In this document: piece by piece, positions 43,892 through 52,729 of the stretch
Layout of the letters: each line of letters begins with the position of its first letter
Position numbering within the stretch: position 1 is the first letter of the stretch
Origin: Cupriavidus respiraculi
Lineage (GTDB): Bacteria; Pseudomonadota; Gammaproteobacteria; Burkholderiales; Burkholderiaceae
Assembly (NCBI RefSeq): GCF_914271545.1
Contig: NZ_CAJZAH010000005.1
Span: 210,488 to 274,487, forward strand
Direction: 5' to 3'
Length of the DNA stretch: 64,000 bases
Notes under the pieces: generated by a model
Told to the model about the DNA's origin: nothing
The model's database searches: none
The model's input: only the letters and a program-made list of their open reading frames with translations
Translations under genes and position numbers: made by a program

Positions 43892-44647
43892 ATGAGCAAG
43901 ATCGCTATCGTTACCGGCGCCAGCCGCGGACTTGGCCGCAACACCGCCCTGAGCATCGCCCGCCGCGGCGGCGACGTCATTCTGACTTACCAGCGCCGCG
44001 CCGACGAGGCCGCGGCCGTCGTGGCGGAGATCGAGGCCATGGGCCGCAAGGCCATCGCCCTGCAGCTGGACAGCGGCGACGTCGCCGGTTTCGGCCCTTT
44101 CGCCGCGCGCGTGCGGCAGGCGCTGCGCGAGGGCTGGCAGCGCGAGACGTTCGACCACTTGGTCAACAACGCCGGCCACGGCGACTACGCGCTGATCGAT
44201 CAGACGACCGAGGCGCAGTTCGACAGCCTGGTCAATGTTCATTTCAAGGGCGTGTTCTTCCTGACGCAGGCGCTGCTGCCGCTGCTCGCGGACGGCGGCC
44301 GCATCGTGAACGTGTCGTCGGGCCTCACGCGTGTGTCCTATCCCGGCTATGCCGCCTATGCCGCGGTCAAGGGCGCGGTCGAGGTGCTGAGCGTCTACAT
44401 GGCCAAGGAATTCGGCGTGCGCGGCATCGCGGTCAATAGCGTGGCCCCGGGCGCCATCGAAACCGACTTCGGCGGCGGGGCGGTACGCGACGACGCCGAG
44501 CTGAACCGCGCGTTTGCCGCGATGACCGCGCTGGGCCGGGTCGGCCTGCCGGACGATATCGGCCCGATGATCGCGAGCCTGCTGTCGGAGGACAACCGCT
44601 GGGTCAACGCGCAGCGGATCGAAGTCTCCGGCGGGCAGGCTATCTGA
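43892..44647 (+). CDS. SDR-family oxidoreductase
   Basis: 251 residues with TGASRGLG near residue 8, VNNAGHG, VNVSSGLTR and YAAVKGAVEVL as the Ser/Tyr/Lys triad, and the end motif INAQRIEVSGGQAI-type. The Asn/Arg pattern (YQRRADEA) after the second strand suggests NADP preference. AGGAG eight bases before ATG 43892 supports this start over an ATG six codons earlier. The substrate is unknown. It is divergent from an AraC regulator. Confidence 0.92.
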   Translation: MSKIAIVTGASRGLGRNTALSIARRGGDVILTYQRRADEAAAVVAEIEAMGRKAIALQLDSGDVAGFGPFAARVRQALREGWQRETFDHLVNNAGHGDYALIDQTTEAQFDSLVNVHFKGVFFLTQALLPLLADGGRIVNVSSGLTRVSYPGYAAYAAVKGAVEVLSVYMAKEFGVRGIAVNSVAPGAIETDFGGGAVRDDAELNRAFAAMTALGRVGLPDDIGPMIASLLSEDNRWVNAQRIEVSGGQAI

Positions 44648-44684
44648 TCGCCATGATGGCGCCCTCGTGGCGCCATCATGGCGA
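44648..44684. repeat. 16-bp perfect inverted repeat abutting the SDR stop codon
   Basis: TCGCCATGATGGCGCC and its exact complement are separated by CTCGT. It starts on the base after the SDR stop codon. A T5 run occurs 18 bp later, too far for a classic terminator. It may end transcription without a T tract, or be an insertion or operator sequence upstream of the DUF4142 gene. Confidence 0.6.
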
Positions 44685-44848
44685 CACGCGAACGCAAGCA
44701 TCTTTTTACTCTGCCATGCACTTATTACGCGATGGCCGGTCCGCACGGACGCCGGCATCGCCGCGCTCGCGCGAGCCGGGGCGGTCCGGGCGCGCGGGCG
44801 CGGAATTTGCAGAATGCTGCGCATCATCCACTGAAACAGGGAGATGCC

Positions 44849-45442
44849 ATGCGCATTCGTACCGCAACCCTCGCCACCGCCGTTGCCTGCTCGCTGCTGC
44901 TGTCGTCCGGCCTGATGGCCCAGACCACCGGCACCGCGCCCAAGAGCACCGGGGGCAGCAATATGCCGGCCAACGGTGCCAAGGATACGAGCCAGTTGAA
45001 CCGCACCGACCGCAGCTTCCTCGAAAACGCGGCCCAGGGGGGCCTGGCCGAGGTAGAAGCCAGCAAGTTGGCGGAACAGAAGGCGTCCAGCGCAGACGTG
45101 AAGTCGTTCGCAGCGCAGATGATCAAGGACCACACCAAGGTCAACGATGAACTGAAGCAACTGGCCTCGACCAAGGGCTACACGCCGCCCACCGAGCCCT
45201 CGGTGATGCAGCGGACCGAGATGAAGGCCCTGAGCGTGCTCGATGGCGAGAAGTTCGACAAGATGTACAGCAGCCGCATCGGCGTCGCCGCGCACGAAGC
45301 CACGCTCAAGCAGTTCAGGGAGGCGGCGCAGCGCGCGCAGGACCCCGATGTGAAGGCGTTCGCCGCCAAGCATGTGCCGGACCTGGAGCATCACCTGCAG
45401 ATGGCGCGCGACCTGAACAAGAAGGTCGGCAACGACAAGTAA
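44849..45442 (+). CDS. DUF4142 exported protein
   Basis: 197 residues. A signal peptide (ACSLLLSSGLMAQ) is followed by a ferritin-like four-helix DUF4142 domain (about 55-195) with the motif LAEVEASKLAEQKASSADVK and His-rich MIKDHTKVNDEL and HVPDLEHHLQMARDL. The function is unknown; relatives are often induced by stress. GGGAG lies close before ATG 44849. A terminator follows it. Confidence 0.9.
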   Translation: MRIRTATLATAVACSLLLSSGLMAQTTGTAPKSTGGSNMPANGAKDTSQLNRTDRSFLENAAQGGLAEVEASKLAEQKASSADVKSFAAQMIKDHTKVNDELKQLASTKGYTPPTEPSVMQRTEMKALSVLDGEKFDKMYSSRIGVAAHEATLKQFREAAQRAQDPDVKAFAAKHVPDLEHHLQMARDLNKKVGNDK

Positions 45443-45452
45443 GCCATTGCCC

Positions 45453-45477
45453 GGGGCGGCGCCTGCCGCCCCTTTTT
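45453..45477 (+). terminator. Rho-independent terminator of the DUF4142 gene
   Basis: GGGGCGGC (45453-45460) pairs with GCCGCCCC (45465-45472) and five T follow. It ends 16 bp before the next start codon, so the next gene needs its own promoter or read-through. Confidence 0.85.
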
Positions 45478-45493
45478 CCTTTTGGGGATACCA

Positions 45494-46513
45494 ATGGCCG
45501 ATTCCGACCATGCATCGACTAGCCGGCGCCGCTTCGTCGGCGGCGTGACCACGGGGCTGGTGGCGGCGGTGGCCGTTCCGGCAGGGGCGCAGACGGGCGC
45601 CGCGGCCGGTGCGCAGCGCGCCCCGGCCCAGACCGTGAAGCGCAATCCGGTGGACCAGTATCCGAAGCCGCCCTTTGCGCGGCAGACGCAGTCGCCGCCC
45701 GGGCTCGCATCGCGGATGCAGCCGCGGCCGGACCATGGCGAAGGCACCTACCAGGGCACCGGCAGGCTGCTGGGCCGCAAGGCGCTGATCACCGGCGGGG
45801 ATTCGGGCATCGGGCGCGCGGCGGCGATTGCGTATGCGCGGGAAGGTGCGGATGTGGCCATCGGCTACCTGCCGGCGGAGGAATCGGACGCGCAGGAAGT
45901 CGTGGCGCTGATCCGCGCGGCGGGGCGCAAGGCCGTGACCATTCCGGGCGATATCCGCGACGAGGGGTTCTGCAACAAGATGGTCGCCACGGCAGTGCAG
46001 CAGCTGGGCGGGCTGGACATCCTGGTCAACAACGCCGGCATGCAGCAGGCGGTCGAATCCATCACGGATCTGACCACCGCGCAGTTCGACGCCACGTTCC
46101 GCACCAACGTCTACGCGATGTTCTGGATCACCAAGGCCGCCATGCCGCATCTGACCCCGGGGGCCTCGATCATCAACACCGCGTCGGTGACGGCATACGA
46201 TCCGCCTGCGCACCTGCTCGACTATTCGCAGACGAAGGCGGCCATCGTCGCGTTCACCAAGTCGCTGGCCAAGCAGGTCGCGACCAAAGGCATCCGCGTC
46301 AATGCGGTGGCGCCCGGTCCTTACTGGACGCCGCTGCAGCCCAGCGGCGGGCAGACGCCGGAGAAGCTGGTGCAGTTCGGCGGGGACACGCCGATGGGGC
46401 GGCCCGGCCAGCCGGCCGAGATCGCGGGCATCTATGTCCTGCTTGCCTCGCATGAATCGAGCTTCGCCACCGGACAGGTGTACGGATCGTCCGGCGGCAA
46501 TGGCAATCCGTGA
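45494..46513 (+). CDS. Exported (Tat-type) SDR-family oxidoreductase
   Basis: 339 residues. The N-terminus carries an SRRRFVGG twin-arginine motif and an Ala/Val-rich segment ending AGAQ, so export through the Tat pathway is likely. The SDR domain (about 95-339) has [17 protein letters not shown], the YSQTK active site and [15 protein letters not shown], typical of the YhdF/YghA group. ATG 45494 is chosen; a TTG four codons earlier is open. A short-chain dehydrogenase with a Tat signal is uncommon but known in this group (E. coli YghA homologues). Confidence 0.9.
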   Translation: MADSDHASTSRRRFVGGVTTGLVAAVAVPAGAQTGAAAGAQRAPAQTVKRNPVDQYPKPPFARQTQSPPGLASRMQPRPDHGEGTYQGTGRLLGRKALITGGDSGIGRAAAIAYAREGADVAIGYLPAEESDAQEVVALIRAAGRKAVTIPGDIRDEGFCNKMVATAVQQLGGLDILVNNAGMQQAVESITDLTTAQFDATFRTNVYAMFWITKAAMPHLTPGASIINTASVTAYDPPAHLLDYSQTKAAIVAFTKSLAKQVATKGIRVNAVAPGPYWTPLQPSGGQTPEKLVQFGGDTPMGRPGQPAEIAGIYVLLASHESSFATGQVYGSSGGNGNP

Positions 46514-46576
46514 CGGCGGCGGCGCGGCGGCGGCCGGATACCGCCGCCACGCCGGGCCCTTGCCACAGGACGATGC

Positions 46577-47326
46577 TCAGTGCGACTGCTGTGCCATCCG
46601 GCGGCTCAACGCTTCGGCGCTTTCCTTGCGCTCGCTGTAGCGGTCCACCAGATAGGGCGATACGTCGCGCGTGAGCAGCGTGAACTTCATCAGTTCCTCC
46701 ATCACGTCGACGATGCGGTCGTAGTAAGGCGACGGCTTCATCCTGCCGTGCTCGTCGAATTCCTGATACGCCTTGGCCACGGACGACTGGTTCGGGATGG
46801 TCAGCATCCGCATCCAGCGCCCCAGCACGCGCATCTGGTTGACGGCATTGAACGACTGCGATCCGCCAGATACCTGCATCACCGCCAGCGTCTTGCCCTG
46901 GGTTGGCCGCACGGCGCCTACCGAGAGCGGAATCCAGTCGATCTGCGTCTTCATGATGCCGGTCATCGCGCCGTGCCGCTCCGGCGAGCACCACACCATG
47001 CCCTCGGCCCACGTCGCCAGTTCGCGCAGCTCGCGCACCTTGGGGTGGTCCTCCGGCGCGCCATCTGCCAGGGGCAGGCCGGCCGGGTCGAAGATTCGCG
47101 TTTCGCCGCCCAGCGCGCGCAGCAGCCGCGCACATTCCTCCACCGCCAGCCGGCTGTAGGAGCGCTCGCGCAAGGAGCCGTAGAGCAGCAGGAAGCGCGG
47201 CGCGTGCGTGGCGCGATGCTGCGGCCACAGGCGCGCGCTGTCAGGCATCGCGAACAGCGCCGTATCGAGATTGGGCAGGTCGTCGGCCCATTGGGAGACG
47301 GCTTCAGACACGCTTGCCCTCGGCAT
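46577..47326 (-). CDS. arsH: Arsenical resistance flavoprotein ArsH
   Basis: NADPH-dependent FMN reductase that oxidises trivalent organoarsenicals. The 249 residues include the FMN loop [38 protein letters not shown] and [17 protein letters not shown], diagnostic for ArsH. The ATG at 47326 lies 23 bp inside arsC, so translation is probably coupled. It is the last gene of the arsR-arsC-arsH string. Confidence 0.95.
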   Translation of the reverse strand: MPRASVSEAVSQWADDLPNLDTALFAMPDSARLWPQHRATHAPRFLLLYGSLRERSYSRLAVEECARLLRALGGETRIFDPAGLPLADGAPEDHPKVRELRELATWAEGMVWCSPERHGAMTGIMKTQIDWIPLSVGAVRPTQGKTLAVMQVSGGSQSFNAVNQMRVLGRWMRMLTIPNQSSVAKAYQEFDEHGRMKPSPYYDRIVDVMEELMKFTLLTRDVSPYLVDRYSERKESAEALSRRMAQQSH

Positions 47327-47726
47327 CGATCACGCGCTCGCCGTCTTCCTTGCTGAATTCGCCGCGTTGCGGCTGGGGCAGGATGTCGAGCACCGCCTCG
47401 GACGGCCGGCACAGGCGGGTGCCCAGCGGCGTGACCACGATGGGACGGTTGATCAGGATGGGATGCTCCAGCATGAAGTCGATCAGCTGCGCATCGGTCC
47501 ACTTCGGATCGGCCAGGCCCAGCGCTTCGTAAGGCGGCGCCTTGGCGCGCAGCACCTCGCGCACGGGAATGCCCATGGAGGCGATCAGCGCTTCCAGCGT
47601 GGCGCGATCCGGCGGCGTCTTCAGGTATTCGATGACCCGCGGCTCTTCGCCGCTATTGCGGATCATCGCCAGCACGTTGCGGGAAGTGCCGCAGGCGGGG
47701 TTGTGGTAGATCGTGATTTCGCTCAT
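47304..47726 (-). CDS. arsC: Arsenate reductase, glutaredoxin-dependent
   Basis: Reduces arsenate to arsenite. The 140 residues match the E. coli plasmid-type ArsC, with the catalytic Cys12 in [36 protein letters not shown] and [12 protein letters not shown] containing the substrate arginines. It starts 45 bp after arsR and overlaps arsH by 23 bp. Confidence 0.96.
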   Translation of the reverse strand: MSEITIYHNPACGTSRNVLAMIRNSGEEPRVIEYLKTPPDRATLEALIASMGIPVREVLRAKAPPYEALGLADPKWTDAQLIDFMLEHPILINRPIVVTPLGTRLCRPSEAVLDILPQPQRGEFSKEDGERVIDAEGKRV

Positions 47727-47771
47727 GGTGAGGTCGTGAAGGTGGGTCGTGAACGGGTAGGGAAGAAGGAC

Positions 47772-48107
47772 TCAGACCGCCATGCAGACGGGTTTGTCCG
47801 CGGGCAGCGCCGCATCGCAGCCGCTGCCTTCGCAGCAGTGCTCGGTCAGATAGCCCAGCAGGCCGTTCATCTGCGGGAACGCCGCGCGATAGATCAGGTT
47901 GCGGCCCTGCTGCTCGATGGTGACGAGTTCCGCCCGGGCGAGCTCCTTCAGATGGAAGGACATGGCATTGCGCGCCACGCCGAGCTGTTCGGCCAGCACG
48001 CTGGGCAGGAGCCCGGCAGGGCCCGCCACGACCAGGGCGCGGAATACCCGCAAGCGCTGGGGATGGGCGAGGGCGGCAAGAGCGGCGACGGCACGATCTT
48101 CGGTCAT
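47772..48107 (-). CDS. arsR: Arsenite-responsive repressor ArsR (C-terminal cysteine type)
   Basis: 111-residue SmtB/ArsR-family winged helix (LRVFRALVVAGPAGLLPSVLAEQLGVARNAMSFHLKEL). It lacks the ELCVCDL-type cysteine pair of plasmid ArsR. Instead Cys91, Cys92 and Cys97 (HCCEGSGCD), plus Cys108, stand near the C-terminus, like the ArsR of Acidithiobacillus. It is first in the arsRCH string and divergent from hipBA, with 138 bp between. Confidence 0.94.
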   Translation of the reverse strand: MTEDRAVAALAALAHPQRLRVFRALVVAGPAGLLPSVLAEQLGVARNAMSFHLKELARAELVTIEQQGRNLIYRAAFPQMNGLLGYLTEHCCEGSGCDAALPADKPVCMAV

Positions 48108-48123
48108 GGTTCGATGATACAAG

Positions 48124-48138
48124 GATAATTGAATTATC
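48124..48138. promoter_or_regulatory. Candidate ArsR operator
   Basis: GATAATT-G-AATTATC is a perfect 7-bp-arm palindrome 17 bp upstream of the arsR start. The A/T-rich ATA-N-TAT type fits ArsR-family operators. Confidence 0.6.
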
Positions 48139-48180
48139 GGTAGAGAATCGTGCTGTGCGCAGCCGGCTGTTTGATTTCTC

Positions 48181-48245
48181 TTGGCGGGCTTGATATTTAC
48201 GTCAATAATACGATGTCTATCCCAGTTTATTGACATATACATCAA
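48181..48245 (+). promoter_or_regulatory. hipBA promoter with 19-bp inverted-repeat operator
   Basis: TTGATATTTACGTCAATAA (48190-48208) and TTATTGACATATACATCAA (48227-48245) are inverted copies (16 of 19 positions match) with 18 bp between. A promoter TTGGCG (48181-48186), 17 bp, AATAAT (48204-48209) overlaps the left arm. The right arm ends one base before the hipB ATG, so no Shine-Dalgarno sequence is present. HipB-type repressors bind such paired sites. Confidence 0.65.
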
Positions 48246-48524
48246 ATGCAGACCCTGTTCGAATTGGGTGAAGCCGTGGCCGAAAGGCGCCGTGCCCTCG
48301 GCCTGAAGCAGGCGGATGTCGCCGTGCAGGCCGGCATTCCCGCGGAAACACTGTCGCGCTTCGAGCGCGGGCGGGTGGCGGAGTTCGGCGCGCGCAAGCT
48401 GCTCGCCGTGCTGGCCACGCTGGGCATGGAGCTGGAGTTCGCCGCGCAGGGCCAGTCCGGCACGCTGGACCAGCTGCGCCGCGAACGCGGCGGCGGTGAG
48501 ACGGCGGCAGGAGGGCGCGCATGA
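48246..48524 (+). CDS. hipB: HipB-like antitoxin (Xre helix-turn-helix)
   Basis: 92-residue DNA-binding antitoxin with an Xre/Cro helix-turn-helix (LGEAVAERRRALGLKQADVA, then VQAGIPAETLSRFERGR). It is expected to repress the operon and neutralise HipA. The ATG at 48246 directly abuts the operator arm, so translation probably starts on a leaderless or nearly leaderless mRNA. The stop codon overlaps hipA by four bases (ATGA). Confidence 0.92.
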   Translation: MQTLFELGEAVAERRRALGLKQADVAVQAGIPAETLSRFERGRVAEFGARKLLAVLATLGMELEFAAQGQSGTLDQLRRERGGGETAAGGRA

Positions 48525-49858
48525 AACTGTCGGTCCATGTGCTCGGCCGCGATGTCGCGGTGCTGGAGCAGGCGGGGGACTTCCGCAGCGTGCTGACCTA
48601 CCACGCCGATGCGGCCACCGACGACTTCGTCTCGCTGACGATGCCGGTGCGTACCGAATCGTATGTATGGGACGACCAGTTGCCACCGGTGCTGCAGATG
48701 AACCTGCCGGAGGGCTATCTGCTGCAGGTGCTGCAGGAACAGTTCGGTCCGCATATCGGCGCCAGCCCGATCGCGCTGCTGTCGGTGATCGGCCGCAACA
48801 TGGTCGGGCGGCTGCAGGTGGCCGCGCCCGGTGCGACGCTGGACGAGCCCGCCGATCCGGTCGAGGTCGCGGCGCTGCTCAAGGGCGACAACTCCGAGGC
48901 GGCCTTCGCCGAGCTGGTGCGCCGGCATGCCACCAGCGGCGTGTCAGGCGTCGTGCCGAAATTTCTCGACGCGGAGATCGAAGCAGGCGGGGCCCCGCCG
49001 CTGACCCTGCACAGGAAGGCCAGCGTCGTCACGCGGCGGCACATCGTCAAGGGCTCCAGCAGCCGGCTGCCTTTCGTCGCGCTCAACGAGCATCTGTGCA
49101 TGCAGGTCGCGGCGCGCGTGATGCCCACCGCCAGGACCGAGGTGTCCGACGACGGGCAGGCACTGGTGGTCCATCGCTTCGACGTCGGCGCGGACGGGCT
49201 GCCGCACTGGGGCATGGAGGATTTCTGCGCCCTGCTGGGCCTGCGGCCCGCGGCCAAGTACGAAACCACTTGGGAGCGCATCGCGCGCGCCGTGCGCGAC
49301 CATGTGCCCGGCAGCCGGCGCCTTCAGACCTTCCGCCAGATGGCGACGATCCTGCTGCTGACCTACGCGCTGCGCAACGCGGACTGCCACGCCAAGAACC
49401 TGGCGCTGCTGTACACCACGCGTGCCGACGTCCATCTGGCGCCGGCCTACGACATGCTCACTACGGCGGTCTATGCCGGCTTCCAGCACAACCCGCCAGG
49501 CATCGAGTTCATGGGCAAGAAGACCTGGAAGCCGGGCAGGAACCTGCAGAACTTCATCGCCGCGACCTTCGGCATCCCGCCGCGCGAGCAGGCGCTGCTG
49601 GTGGAGGCGATCAGCGATGCGGTGTCGGACGTCGGCGCCCAGGTGCGCGAGGCCATGCGCACGCATCCGGGCTTCGAGGAGCTTGGCAAGCGCATGCTGA
49701 TGACATGGGCCGAAGGCGTGCAGGGTCTGCGCGACAAGCGCGTCTACGCGGTGGGCGACTGGCAGCCGGGCGCGGCCTTCGATGGGTTCTCCGAGCCGCC
49801 CAAGCTCAAGAGCGGCACCACCACGATCGGACGCTCGCCGCTGCTGGGAGAGCGGTAG
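48521..49858 (+). CDS. hipA: HipA-like serine/threonine kinase toxin
   Basis: 445 residues, the usual HipA length. The P-loop-like segment SGVSGVVPKFL is at 139-149, the ATP-binding lysine is in HIVKG (174-178), the catalytic motif is NADCHAKN with Asp288 and Asn293, and the metal-binding Asp311 is in APAYDMLTT. All kinase residues are intact, so an active toxin is expected. In E. coli HipA phosphorylates glutamyl-tRNA synthetase; the target here is inferred only by homology. It is translationally coupled to hipB. Confidence 0.94.
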   Translation: MKLSVHVLGRDVAVLEQAGDFRSVLTYHADAATDDFVSLTMPVRTESYVWDDQLPPVLQMNLPEGYLLQVLQEQFGPHIGASPIALLSVIGRNMVGRLQVAAPGATLDEPADPVEVAALLKGDNSEAAFAELVRRHATSGVSGVVPKFLDAEIEAGGAPPLTLHRKASVVTRRHIVKGSSSRLPFVALNEHLCMQVAARVMPTARTEVSDDGQALVVHRFDVGADGLPHWGMEDFCALLGLRPAAKYETTWERIARAVRDHVPGSRRLQTFRQMATILLLTYALRNADCHAKNLALLYTTRADVHLAPAYDMLTTAVYAGFQHNPPGIEFMGKKTWKPGRNLQNFIAATFGIPPREQALLVEAISDAVSDVGAQVREAMRTHPGFEELGKRMLMTWAEGVQGLRDKRVYAVGDWQPGAAFDGFSEPPKLKSGTTTIGRSPLLGER

Positions 49859-50000
49859 CCGGCGAGCGCTAAGGAGCGGCCTGCGGCTACGGCGCGGGTG
49901 ATCTATCCTTACGGCCGGCGCCGGTGGCGCTGCCGGGGCAACGCCACCCGCGCCATCCCCCAAGATCCACGCAATTTCCCTTACGCAAGGAACACAGACG

Positions 50001-50507
50001 ATGTCCCTCTCGATGTACGAAGCCTCCGTGCCGCTGTTCATTCGCGCGCTGAACAATCTGTCCGCCATCCTGGAAAAGGGCGCGGCGCACGCGCAGGCGC
50101 AGGGCATGGACCCGGCCGACCTGATCCAGACCCGGCTGGTCAGCGACATGGATGCGCTGCCGGCGCAGATCCAGCGCGCCAGCGATTCGGCCAAGGGCTG
50201 CGCCGCGCGTCTGGCGGGCATCGAGGTGCCGGGCATGGCGGACACCGAGACGACTTTCGCCGAGTTGCAGGAGCGGATTGCGAAGACCGTGGCCTTCCTG
50301 AAGACCATCACGCCCGCGCAGCTGGAAGGCAGCGAAACCCGCAGGATCGAACTGAAGGTGCCGCCCGAGCCGATGTATTTCGACGGCAAGGCGTATCTGC
50401 TCGGGTTTGCGCTGCCGAACTTCTATTTCCACATCACCACCGCCTACGACATCCTGCGGCACAAGGGTGTGCAGATCGGCAAGCGCGACTACCTGGGGCT
50501 GCGCTAG
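50001..50507 (+). CDS. DUF1993 family protein
   Basis: 168-residue four-helix-bundle protein (DinB-like superfamily) with the family segments MYEASVPLFIRALNNLSAIL, TRLVSDMDALPAQIQRASD and LPNFYFHITTAYDILRHKGV. The function is unknown; no metal-binding His triad typical of DinB enzymes is complete. AAGGA lies before ATG 50001. It is convergent with the aldo/keto reductase gene. Confidence 0.93.
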   Translation: MSLSMYEASVPLFIRALNNLSAILEKGAAHAQAQGMDPADLIQTRLVSDMDALPAQIQRASDSAKGCAARLAGIEVPGMADTETTFAELQERIAKTVAFLKTITPAQLEGSETRRIELKVPPEPMYFDGKAYLLGFALPNFYFHITTAYDILRHKGVQIGKRDYLGLR

Positions 50508-50542
50508 CCCTGCGGGGCGCACGCCGTCCCAGGGGTGTGCCC

Positions 50543-51343
50543 TTAGTCCCAGCGCGGCGCGAAGTCCGGGTTTGCCAGCCGCTCGTTGCGGTCCAGCGCC
50601 GCGATCGCCTGCATGTCGGCGTCCGACAGCGCCACATCCGCCGCGCGCAGATTGCTTTCCAGATTCGAGCGCTTGGTGGACGACGGGATGATGGCGAAGC
50701 CCTGCTGCAGCAGCCAGGCGAGCGATACCTGCGCCGGCGATACGCCATGCGCCTGCGCGATCCGTTGCAGCTCGGCGTCCTGCATCACCTTGCCGTACGC
50801 GAGCGGCATGTAGGCGGTCACGTGGATGCCCTGGCTGCGCGTGAAGTCGGCCAGCTTGCGGTTCTGCAGGAAGGGGTGAATCTCGATCTGCTGCGTCGCG
50901 ATCTCGGCCGCGCCCACTGCGTCGATGGCCTGCCGCAGGTGCGCGATGGTGAAGTTCGAGACGCCGATGGCCCGGGTCAGCCCCTGCGCCTTGGCCTCGG
51001 CCAGCGCTTCCATATAGGCGCTGACAGGCAGCGCATCGCCGGGCGCCGGCCAATGGATCAGCGTCAGATCGACCTGGTCCATGCGCAGCTTGGACAGGCT
51101 TTCCTTCAGGCTCGGAATCAGCTTGTCGCGGCCCAGGTTCTCGGTCCAGATCTTGGTGGTGACGAACAGCGAGTCGCGTGCGACGCCGCTGTCGGCGATG
51201 GCCTTGCCGACCTCGGCCTCGTTGCCGTAGATCTGCGCGGTGTCGATATGGCGGTAGCCCAGTTCGAGGCCGGTGGTGACGGAGTCGATGACCTGCTGGT
51301 CCTTGAGGCGGAAGGTGCCGAGTCCGATGGCGGGGATATGCAT
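50543..51343 (-). CDS. Aldo/keto reductase (DkgB-like)
   Basis: NADPH-dependent carbonyl reductase of the AKR superfamily. The 266 residues carry the catalytic Asp and Tyr in [18 protein letters not shown], Lys in VTTKIW and His in LIHWPAP, and the NADPH-binding end [13 protein letters not shown]. Closest in type to 2,5-diketo-gluconate reductase B, which acts mainly on reactive aldehydes such as methylglyoxal. AAGGA precedes ATG 51343. It lies 76 bp after the MFS gene on the same strand. Confidence 0.93.
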   Translation of the reverse strand: MHIPAIGLGTFRLKDQQVIDSVTTGLELGYRHIDTAQIYGNEAEVGKAIADSGVARDSLFVTTKIWTENLGRDKLIPSLKESLSKLRMDQVDLTLIHWPAPGDALPVSAYMEALAEAKAQGLTRAIGVSNFTIAHLRQAIDAVGAAEIATQQIEIHPFLQNRKLADFTRSQGIHVTAYMPLAYGKVMQDAELQRIAQAHGVSPAQVSLAWLLQQGFAIIPSSTKRSNLESNLRAADVALSDADMQAIAALDRNERLANPDFAPRWD

Positions 51344-51419
51344 GATGGTCCTTGTTCGGTGAAAGAGAAAAATTGCGCGGCGCGGGACGCGGGGCCCGCG
51401 CGCCGATACAGCGTTTGCT

Positions 51420-52625
51420 TCAGTGCATGCCGGCGGCCAGCGCGGTGCCGCCCTTGTGTTCGATGCCGTCGGCGCGGTCCAGCCGGCCGCTCAGCGCGGT
51501 CAGGCCATAGGCGACCAGCACCACCAGCGCGCCGATCCACGGCGTGTGCTGCAGGCCCACATGGGTCACGATCAGTCCGCCAGCCCATGCGGCGCCGGCG
51601 ATGCCGAGGTTGAACGCGGCGATGTTCAGGCCCGATGCCACATCGACCGCCTGCGGCGTGAAGCGTTCCGCCTGCTTGACCACATAGACCTGCAGGCCCG
51701 GCACGTTGCCGAAGGCGACGGCGCCCCAGGCCAGCACGGTGGCGAACACCAGCCACGGATGCGGCGTGGTGAAGGTCAGCACGAACAGCACGGCGGCCAG
51801 CAGCAGGAACACGGTCTTCAGCGCGGGGATCGGCCCGAGGCGGTCGGCCAGCTTGCCACCCCAGATATTGCCGAAGGCCACCGAGACGCCGTACACCAGC
51901 ATCACCACGCCCACCATGTTGGCGCTGAAGCCGGAGATGTCCTGCAGGATCGGGGCGAGGAAGGTGAACGGGATAAAACTGCCGCCGTAGCCGACCGCGG
52001 TCTTGGCGTAGACGAGCAGCAGCCGGGGCTCTGCCAGCACCTTGGCCTGCTGCAGCAGCGAAGCCGGCGGCGTATGGCGGATGCTCGACGGCACGAACAG
52101 CGCGCTGCCGACGAAGGCGATGGCGCCCAGCACGGACACCGCGAGGAAGGTCTCGCGCCAGCCGAAATGCTGGCCGATGAAGGTGCCCAGCGGCACGCCG
52201 GTCACCAGCGCCACGGTCAGGCCGGTAAACATGATCGCGATGGCGCTCGCGGCCTTGTCCTTGGGCACGAGGCTGGTGGCGATGGTCGAGCCGATCGAGA
52301 AGAACACGCCGTGCGTGAGGCCGGTGAGGATGCGCGCCATCACCAGCGATTCATAGCTGGGCGCCTGCCACGCCAGCAGGTTGCCGAGCGTGAAGACGGC
52401 CATCAGGGACAGCAGCAGCAGCTTGCGCGGCACGCGGCCGGTCAGGGCGGTCAGCAGCGGCGCGCCGATGGCGACGCCCAGCGCATAGAGGCTGACCAGC
52501 AGGCCGGCCGAGGGCAGGGAGATGCCGAGGTCGGCGGCGACGGTGGGAATCAGTCCGACGATCACGAATTCCGTCGTTCCGATGGCGAACGCGCTGATGG
52601 TCAGCGCGAGCAGGGCGATTGGCAT
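51420..52625 (-). CDS. MFS transporter, sugar/drug efflux type (AraJ-like)
   Basis: 401-residue inner-membrane protein with about twelve helices in two halves. The first helix is [20 protein letters not shown] and motif A-like GRVPRKLLL follows helix 2, as in AraJ/YdhP-type exporters. GGAGG six bases before ATG 52625 fixes this start; an ATG four codons upstream overlaps the site. It forms an operon with the aldo/keto reductase. The divergent LysR gene probably controls both. Confidence 0.93.
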   Translation of the reverse strand: MPIALLALTISAFAIGTTEFVIVGLIPTVAADLGISLPSAGLLVSLYALGVAIGAPLLTALTGRVPRKLLLLSLMAVFTLGNLLAWQAPSYESLVMARILTGLTHGVFFSIGSTIATSLVPKDKAASAIAIMFTGLTVALVTGVPLGTFIGQHFGWRETFLAVSVLGAIAFVGSALFVPSSIRHTPPASLLQQAKVLAEPRLLLVYAKTAVGYGGSFIPFTFLAPILQDISGFSANMVGVVMLVYGVSVAFGNIWGGKLADRLGPIPALKTVFLLLAAVLFVLTFTTPHPWLVFATVLAWGAVAFGNVPGLQVYVVKQAERFTPQAVDVASGLNIAAFNLGIAGAAWAGGLIVTHVGLQHTPWIGALVVLVAYGLTALSGRLDRADGIEHKGGTALAAGMH

Positions 52626-52703
52626 GATGGCCTCCATAACAGAATGGAGCGCATTGTGCCGGTGCCGCCTTTGCAGATTAATGGGCTAATATGGCAAAAA
52701 TAC

Positions 52704-52718
52704 TTGATCGGTAGTCAA
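52704..52718. promoter_or_regulatory. Candidate LysR box between MFS and LysR genes
   Basis: TTGATCGGTAGTCAA (TTGA-N7-TCAA) is a T-N-A type LysR site in the 104-bp divergent region, 11 bp before the LysR start. A second inverted pair ATTAATGGGCTAAT lies at 52677-52690. Confidence 0.45.
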
Positions 52719-52729
52719 TAATCCCCGCC

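Noticed and set aside
43748-46453. Upstream extension of the AraC-regulator frame to about 1,200 codons
   Set aside because: It runs antisense to the SDR, DUF4142 and Tat-SDR genes; the AraC family begins at ATG 43747.
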